Below, piece by piece: positions 8,373 to 11,634 of a DNA stretch of 11,634 nucleotides. A program made the translations under genes and the position numbers. Within the stretch, counting starts at the first letter, position 1. Each line of letters starts with the position of its first letter. This DNA comes from Muribaculaceae bacterium. Lineage in GTDB: Bacteria > Bacteroidota > Bacteroidia > Bacteroidales > Muribaculaceae. The stretch covers positions 1-11,634 of the forward strand of contig CADFRV010000068.1 of assembly GCA_902836725.1 (NCBI GenBank), written 5' to 3'. The notes beneath the pieces are model-generated. The model was not told where the DNA came from. It was given only the letters and a program-made list of their open reading frames with translations, and searched no databases.

Positions 8373-8700
8373 TAAGTGGATTTAAAATATATAAATTATA
8401 GATTACAGGATAATGTAGACATGCCCCCTGGCCATATGCGTATTGAAAAACAACCGGCGTCAGGCTTGAGGCGTTGAATACATTCTGGGGAACAATTGCT
8501 GTCTGCAACCGGGGCACACACCGACTTTTCAAATATCGGAATATACAGAAACAAACTTTAGCGGCCGTTGGGGTTCCCTTTAATGAGAGTCGGCCACATA
8601 AAGTTTGTTTCGTATCGTAAGGAGTCATTGCTGCGGGCGGCACAAAGGCGAAAGGCATAACCGCCATAAGTCCTGCATACGGCACCCGCGTCAGAACTTC
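8373..8700. other. Hairpin-rich leader region upstream of rng
   Basis: No credible gene lies in this 328-base gap. An out-of-frame minus frame from 8685 into rng has no family features. It contains the strong stem-loop at 8548-8611, a GGCGG/CCGCC pair near 8630-8665, and a very AT-rich stretch (TATAATTTATATATTTTAAA on the minus strand) just before the rng ATG. No run of T follows the small upstream gene, so read-through into rng is possible. Confidence 0.5.
8548..8611. repeat. 64-base imperfect palindrome (stem-loop) between the mS38-like gene and rng
   Basis: GAAACAAACTTTA (8548-8560) is a perfect 13-base inverted match to TAAAGTTTGTTTC (8599-8611). Inside it GGCCG (8563-8567) pairs with CGGCC (8591-8595), giving about 18 base pairs with a small 2/3-base internal loop. 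The 23-base apex holds GGGGTTCCC. On the minus strand the stem ends in TTTGTTTCTG rather than a clean T run, so it is a poor intrinsic terminator. No target-site duplication flanks it, so a mobile element is not supported. A leader control element for rng is possible. Confidence 0.65.
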
Positions 8701-8790
8701 TTATTTCTTCTTGTGGCGATTCTTGCGCAGACGTTTTTTACGCTTGTGGGTAGCCATCTTGTGGCCTTTTCTTTTCTTTCCGCTTGGCAT
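8701..8790 (-). CDS. Tiny basic ribosome-associated-type protein (AURKAIP1/COX24, mS38-like)
   Basis: This 29-residue frame reads MPSGKKRKGHKMATHKRKKR then LRKNRHKKK, with a TAA stop. More than half of the residues are Lys, Arg or His, with two near-repeated blocks (KKRKGHK and HKRKKR). From memory of the family, it matches the short Bacteroidetes proteins annotated as AURKAIP1/COX24 domain, whose mitochondrial relative is ribosomal protein mS38. A role bound to rRNA is inferred, not shown. It lies 61 bases after the HU stop codon and upstream of rng on the same strand. It is too short for ordinary gene callers, but its sequence pattern makes chance unlikely. Confidence 0.82.
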   Translation of the reverse strand: MPSGKKRKGHKMATHKRKKRLRKNRHKKK

Positions 8791-8851
8791 ATCGATAATA
8801 TTTAAAGAGTTATACAACGGGGAATATCACTAAGAAGCTTTTGCCGCTCTA

Positions 8852-9124
8852 TTATTTCACATCTTCCATGAACACTTTGGCAGGCTTGAAAGCCGGGATC
8901 TTGTGTTCGGGGATAATAATAGTGGTATTTTTGGAGATATTGCGTGCAGTCTTCTGTGAGCGTGTCTTGATGATGAAGCTGCCGAAACCACGGAGATAAA
9001 CAGCCTCTCCATGAGAAAGAGAGTCCTTTACTACTTCCATGAATTTCTCAATGGTTTCCAGAACTGCCGCTCTTTCGATACCGGTGGTCTTTGAAATCTC
9101 GTTTACGATTTCTGCTTTAGTCAT
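8852..9124 (-). CDS. HU/IHF-family nucleoid DNA-binding protein
   Basis: This 90-residue histone-like protein has the usual family length. The N-terminal helices (MTKAEIVNEISKTTGIERAA) form the dimer body; GFGSF at 46-50 is the hallmark turn; the beta-arm follows with QKTARNISKNTTI; and IPAFKPAKVFMEDVK ends it. Position 63, normally the DNA-intercalating proline of the RNP motif, is isoleucine here (RNI). This looks like a group feature of one Bacteroidetes HU subtype rather than damage, because the rest is intact. It probably dimerises and bends or compacts DNA, with weaker kinking. It begins a same-strand series with the mS38-like gene and rng. Confidence 0.95.
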   Translation of the reverse strand: MTKAEIVNEISKTTGIERAAVLETIEKFMEVVKDSLSHGEAVYLRGFGSFIIKTRSQKTARNISKNTTIIIPEHKIPAFKPAKVFMEDVK

Positions 9125-9218
9125 AGTTGTCAGTTATGATTAATATATGTTTATTTGAATTCTGATCTAAACAACCGATTATTAGACTTATAGAAGCCAT
9201 AAATAACCTCTTGCCGAT

Positions 9219-9248
9219 TTTGCAAGTGCAAATATCGCACTTTTTTTT
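9219..9248. promoter_or_regulatory. Overlapping palindromes upstream of the HU gene
   Basis: TTTGCA-AG-TGCAAA (9219-9232) overlaps AAGTGC (9224-9229) pairing with GCACTT (9237-9242), and eight T follow on the plus strand. As RNA it would look like a plus-strand terminator, but no plus-strand gene precedes it. About 95-125 bases upstream of the HU start, it is more likely an operator or promoter-associated element. Function is unproven. Confidence 0.3.
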
Positions 9249-9311
9249 CATTCGCGCGCTATTTCACATGAAAAATCGCTAATTTTTTTGAAATAAACCC
9301 ATTATGAAGCT

Positions 9312-9335
9312 GACCGCCGCCAAGCGGGATCGGTC
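9312..9335 (-). terminator. Possible stem-loop end of the yhhQ transcript
   Basis: GACCG (9312-9316) pairs with CGGTC (9331-9335), and inside it CCGC pairs with GCGG around a three-base loop, with a three-base bulge. It lies 60-85 bases beyond the yhhQ stop. No T tract follows on the minus strand, so it could be a processing or stability hairpin rather than a true intrinsic terminator. Confidence 0.3.
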
Positions 9336-9395
9336 GGACGCCTTTACGTAACCATTACGGAAAAACACCACCGCACACCTATTTTATAACACGGC

Positions 9396-10139
9396 TCAAA
9401 GATCGGCGAGTTTCCACCATTTGTAGCTTATGCCACGGTCTACAGTGTCGAGACACTCGGCGTTTTTCAGCCGGCGCACAATCACGATTGTCACCGGCAG
9501 CACCAGCATCTCGTAGACAGTCTTCAGCAAAGCCTGGCTCACGATAAGCGACACCACCGTACTCCACTCCAAAACTCCCCCGAAAGCTATAGGGAAAAAC
9601 ACGAGCGAATCAACACCCTCCCCCCACAAAGTGGAAACCACAGCCCGTATGGAGAAGCTGCGGCGCGTATGCATTGACGCTCCTGCAGCAGCCTTCATCC
9701 GGCTCATTACATATGCATTCACCATCGAGCCGCAGATAAAAGCCGCGAAACTTGCCGCCATTATGCGCGGCACACTTCCGTAAACGGTCTCCATTGCCGT
9801 CTGTCCCTCCCACTCGGCGCCCCCGGGGAGAGCTATCGCAAGCTGAAGGAACAACGCGACAAGCACACTCATGGCAAATCCGGTCCATATCATAAGACGC
9901 GCTTTCCGGAAGCCGTACACCTCCACCACACAGTCGTTGATTATATATGACACCGGGAATACTATCACACCGGCGGTTATGGTGAACCATCCGAGATCCA
10001 CAGTTTTGATCTCAATCAGATTTGACACTATCAGGCACACCACAAAGAGCACCGACAGCAACATGAATATCACGGTAAGCTGGGAAGAACCGGAATTTTG
10101 CCCTCCGGCCACAGGCGAGTCATTATCCTTTTTCATCAT
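9396..10139 (-). CDS. yhhQ: Queuosine-precursor transporter, YhhQ family (COG1738, Vut_1/DUF165)
   Basis: This 247-residue inner-membrane protein should import queuosine precursors (preQ0, preQ1 or, in some members, queuine) used to modify tRNA anticodons at position 34. Hydrophobic segments lie at about 21-43, 50-68, 82-103, 125-146, 176-190 and 193-222, fitting a six-helix transporter. Family motifs seen are VSNLIEIK (38-45), INDCVVEVYGFRKAR (67-81) and STLWGEGVDSLVFFPIAF (169-186). The start is ATG at 10139, followed at once by a second ATG at 10136; either may be used. A preQ1-I riboswitch ends one base before the first ATG, which supports the substrate assignment independently of protein similarity. 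Its cargo within the queuosine pathway cannot be fixed from sequence. Confidence 0.93.
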   Translation of the reverse strand: MMKKDNDSPVAGGQNSGSSQLTVIFMLLSVLFVVCLIVSNLIEIKTVDLGWFTITAGVIVFPVSYIINDCVVEVYGFRKARLMIWTGFAMSVLVALFLQLAIALPGGAEWEGQTAMETVYGSVPRIMAASFAAFICGSMVNAYVMSRMKAAAGASMHTRRSFSIRAVVSTLWGEGVDSLVFFPIAFGGVLEWSTVVSLIVSQALLKTVYEMLVLPVTIVIVRRLKNAECLDTVDRGISYKWWKLADL

Positions 10140-10171
10140 TCTTGTTTTTTACGAGGTAGCAAGCACTCGGC
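10140..10171 (-). promoter_or_regulatory. preQ1-I riboswitch at the yhhQ start codon
   Basis: Read on the minus strand, P1 is CGAG (10169-10166) with CUCG (10155-10152). The 10-base loop is UGCUUGCUAC (10165-10156), ending in the C expected to pair with preQ1 (10156). The A-rich joining segment UAAAAAA (10151-10145) follows, and then CAAG (10144-10141) closes P2 with loop CUUG (10163-10160), making an H-type pseudoknot. Remembered preQ1-I examples share the CUxGCUAC loop core, the 10-base loop length and the A-run then CAAG/CUAAG order. A single A separates P2 from AUG, so ligand binding would probably hinder initiation of the transporter gene. P1 is four pairs, slightly short. No alignment was run. 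Confidence 0.85.
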
Positions 10172-10186
10172 AGTTATTTGCAATGT

Positions 10187-10229
10187 ATATAAAAAGACGC
10201 TGGAGCCACACAGACTACGGCTCCAACGT
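10187..10229 (-). terminator. Intrinsic terminator downstream of the small lipoprotein gene
   Basis: On the minus strand ACGTTGGAGCC (10229-10219) pairs over all 11 positions, with one G-U pair, with GGCTCCAGCGT (10207-10197). The loop has 11 bases, and CTTTTTATAT follows. It begins about 90 bases after the stop codon of the 10318-10785 gene. Its 5' arm sits almost against the predicted yhhQ -7 box, so it may also end up at the very start of the yhhQ transcript. Confidence 0.85.
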
Positions 10230-10230
10230 G

Positions 10231-10262
10231 CAAAGTTAATGAAATCAGACGACATATACAAA
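10231..10262 (-). promoter_or_regulatory. Bacteroidetes-type promoter for yhhQ
   Basis: The minus strand carries TTTG (10262-10259), a 20-base spacer, and TAACTTTG (10238-10231), an exact match to the TAnnTTTG -7 consensus of the Bacteroidetes primary sigma factor with near-ideal spacing. Transcription should start near 10225-10228, giving a leader of about 87 bases that contains the hairpin at 10187-10229 and then the riboswitch. Confidence 0.6.
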
Positions 10263-10317
10263 CGGCCGCTCCGGCGACCTGATAACCGAAAAGGCACACA
10301 CCACTGCCCCACGCCAC

Positions 10318-10785
10318 TCAGTTCACACGATAATAGTATATGGTTACCGCGCCATACATCGACGATGGTGGCCACGTTATAGACATGGACTTACCCGTTG
10401 TCATATCGATATAACAGTTAAGATTGTACGAGGGGGCGCCTGCTGGATAGAATGTAAAAAATATGTTGTCGCCGTAGCAGTAATAATCGAAATCAAGGTA
10501 ATCACCGGTCGAATCAGACTGCCAGTACCCTGTGCCGTCGCCGTAAAAGACCATTATTTCATCAGGATACTCCGTATCGGCCCATGCGCCGCTCAGATAC
10601 CAGTCCGAGTCCGGATCATCATCGTCGTCCATCTGGCATGCGCTCATGCCCACTGCCACGGCGATAGCACCTACAAGGATTATCGCGAGCGCCACAAAAC
10701 GCCCTAGCATTTTCGCCAGAGCCTCATGTTCCTTCCCCTTATCCCGCCGGAAAGGTGTTCCTGATTTTATCGGTTTCATATCCAT
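10318..10785 (-). CDS. Small predicted surface lipoprotein, function unknown
   Basis: This 155-residue protein has a hydrophobic segment at about 29-46 (RFVALAIILVGAIAVAVG) and a lipobox MSAC, giving lipidated Cys50. The cysteine is followed by QMDDDDDPDSD, an acidic stretch like the Bacteroidetes lipoprotein export signal that sends proteins to the cell surface. The mature part (about 105 residues) is rich in Tyr, Trp, Asp and Gly: DWYLSGAWADTEYPDEIM, YGDGTGYW and YYCYGDNIFFTFYPAG suggest a compact beta structure, perhaps lipocalin-like, but I cannot name a family. The N-region is long (28 residues), so translation may really begin at Met26. It is transcribed away from porT and has its own terminator. 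An inner-membrane-anchored form is less likely given the lipobox. Confidence 0.72.
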   Translation of the reverse strand: MDMKPIKSGTPFRRDKGKEHEALAKMLGRFVALAIILVGAIAVAVGMSACQMDDDDDPDSDWYLSGAWADTEYPDEIMVFYGDGTGYWQSDSTGDYLDFDYYCYGDNIFFTFYPAGAPSYNLNCYIDMTTGKSMSITWPPSSMYGAVTIYYYRVN

Positions 10786-10864
10786 AAGAATTTAACTTTT
10801 CATAAAATTTGCCGGGCAGCGAGCCGGACTGGGGTTTAATCTCTTTTACTTTTGATTAACAAAT

Positions 10865-10882
10865 AAAAAAACTGCTTCGCAG
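10865..10882 (-). terminator. Short minus-strand terminator-like hairpin between divergent genes
   Basis: The minus strand reads CTGC-GAA-GCAG followed by seven T. The stem is only four pairs, but GCGAAGC is an unusually stable mini-hairpin and the T run is strong. No minus-strand gene precedes it within the window, so it is either an attenuator in the lipoprotein gene's leader or the end of an unannotated antisense transcript. Confidence 0.4.
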
Positions 10883-10949
10883 GCGCATTAGATTATTTTA
10901 ACATTTTATTCAGTGGCGTTTTTACCGCCGTGGCACATCCATTCCCCCG

Positions 10950-11032
10950 GCATGGGATGCAATAAATCGCGCACCCATACGTTAAAACTATTGGAGATTG
11001 TATAAAATACCTCTCTGCATGCAGCATGCAGT
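10950..11032. repeat. Cluster of GCAT/ATGC palindromes upstream of porT
   Basis: GCAT-GGG-ATGC lies at 10950-10960, and CTGCATGCAGCATGCAG at 11016-11032 contains the perfect palindrome CTGCATGCAG plus an overlapping second GCATGCAG. These lie just before the porT start candidates and could be a regulator site. They may equally be chance. Confidence 0.3.
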
Positions 11033-11048
11033 CTCCACCGAAAAGACA

Positions 11049-11634
11049 ATGAAGGCATATTTGATGAAATACATATCCTTCCGAAATATCGGCACTGCAT
11101 TTATGATTGCGATGGCATTTGCTTTCGCGATCCCTTCGTCATATGCCGCCAAACTGAACGACAAGATCGTAAACCGCCCATACAGCGACATGCGCCGCTG
11201 GCACCTCGGTTTTTCAGTCGGTTTAAACACATTCGATTTCAATTTCCACCACAACGGTTTCGTGACCGGAGAGGGTAACACATGGTTTATGGAACAGCCC
11301 TCGTTTTCACCGGGTTTCTGCGTCAACGGACTATTCAGCTTCAGGCTGAACGATTACTTCAGCCTGCGCGTGACCCCGGGCATATATTTCGGAAACCGTG
11401 TGGTAAGATTCAAGGATACCACAAACGGCACTGAGGAGAAGCAGGATATAAAATCGGCCTACCTCGTGGCCCCTATTGATCTGAAATATTCCGCCGTGCG
11501 CATGCGCAACATCCGTCCGTATATGGTGGCGGGAGTGATGCCCGCTTTCGACGTGATGAAGAAAAAGGCCGATTTCCTGCGCACCAAAACATCGGATTTT
11601 TTCGTTTCCGTAGGTTTCGGATGCGACCTCTATC
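11049..11634 (+). CDS. porT: PorT-like outer-membrane beta-barrel protein, type IX secretion related, C-terminus cut by window edge
   Basis: The only plus-strand gene; 195 codons are present before the edge. A basic start (MKAYLMKYISFRNIG) and hydrophobic stretch ending SSYAA form a signal peptide. The mature part has the PorT pattern of strand pairs: MRRWHLGFSVGLNTFDFNF, FSPGFCVNGLFSFRLNDYFS, LRVTPGIYFGNR, SAYLVAPIDLKYSAVRMRNI and RPYMVAGVMPAFDV, then VGFGCDLY at the edge. PorT is an outer-membrane component needed for type IX secretion in Porphyromonas. Bacteroidales lacking a full type IX system also carry PorT-family barrels, so the role is inferred. Alternative in-frame starts are 11019 and 11064; 11049 is chosen as a compromise, since 11064 also leaves a good signal peptide. 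It is divergent from the small lipoprotein gene. Confidence 0.88.
   Translation, partial: MKAYLMKYISFRNIGTAFMIAMAFAFAIPSSYAAKLNDKIVNRPYSDMRRWHLGFSVGLNTFDFNFHHNGFVTGEGNTWFMEQPSFSPGFCVNGLFSFRLNDYFSLRVTPGIYFGNRVVRFKDTTNGTEEKQDIKSAYLVAPIDLKYSAVRMRNIRPYMVAGVMPAFDVMKKKADFLRTKTSDFFVSVGFGCDLY

Noticed and set aside
8548..8611. Palindrome as a miniature inverted-repeat transposable element
   Set aside because: No target-site duplication flanks it and only one copy is in the window.
8239..8685. Minus-strand open frame of 148 codons overlapping the rng start
   Set aside because: It is out of frame with rng, overlaps it by 134 bases, has an incoherent composition and no recognisable motif; half of it lies in the hairpin-rich leader.
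10098..10382. Plus-strand and minus-strand frames across the yhhQ leader (also 9871-10239 plus and 10136-10375 minus)
   Set aside because: They cross the promoter, terminator and riboswitch and have no family features; the RNA elements explain the region better.
1..11634. CRISPR arrays, tRNA or rRNA genes, insertion sequences, phage genes
   Set aside because: I saw no spaced direct repeats, no cloverleaf with a CCA end, no rRNA-like stretches, and no transposase or phage-type protein in any frame.

Overview
The window looks like chromosome from a gut-type Bacteroidales bacterium. A family such as Muribaculaceae or Bacteroidaceae is plausible, but genus cannot be read from this sequence. The support is a SusC/SusD pair with a FecR-type anti-sigma factor, a PorT-like type IX secretion protein, start sites without Shine-Dalgarno sequences, a Bacteroidetes-style -33/-7 promoter (TTTG, 20 bases, TAACTTTG), and a HU + tiny basic mS38-like protein + RNase G cluster. 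All genes but the last lie on the minus strand.

Positions 1-6306 (minus, transcribed right to left) hold a nutrient-uptake locus. A FecR-like membrane anti-sigma factor (6306-5233) is followed by a 325-base structured gap. Next comes a 1139-residue SusC/RagA TonB-dependent transporter carrying an N-terminal STN signalling domain (4907-1488), and 12 bases later a SusD-like lipoprotein that runs off the left edge. STN plus FecR predicts surface-signal control of transcription through an ECF sigma factor, but no sigma gene is adjacent. No glycan-degrading enzyme is present, so the substrate is unknown.

Positions 6607-9124 hold a nucleic-acid housekeeping block: a HU-family DNA-binding protein, a 29-residue mS38/AURKAIP1-like basic protein, a 328-base hairpin-rich gap, and an RNase G/E-family endoribonuclease that ends at a convincing intrinsic terminator.

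Positions 9396-10262 hold a YhhQ-family queuosine-precursor transporter. Directly against its start codon I find what I read as a preQ1-I riboswitch: P1 CGAG/CUCG, a 10-base loop, a UAAAAAA joining segment and P2 CUUG/CAAG ending one base before AUG. In a lineage that does not use Shine-Dalgarno pairing, this would have to control access to the start region itself. The predicted promoter for this transcript abuts an intrinsic terminator hairpin.

Positions 10318-11634 hold a small lipoprotein with a strongly acidic stretch after its cysteine (probable surface export signal), and a divergently transcribed, right-truncated porT-like gene. A minus-strand terminator-like hairpin of unclear purpose sits between them.

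The strongest lead is the riboswitch-transporter unit. Weaker leads are the structured leaders of rng and susC, and the FecR gene without a neighbouring sigma factor.
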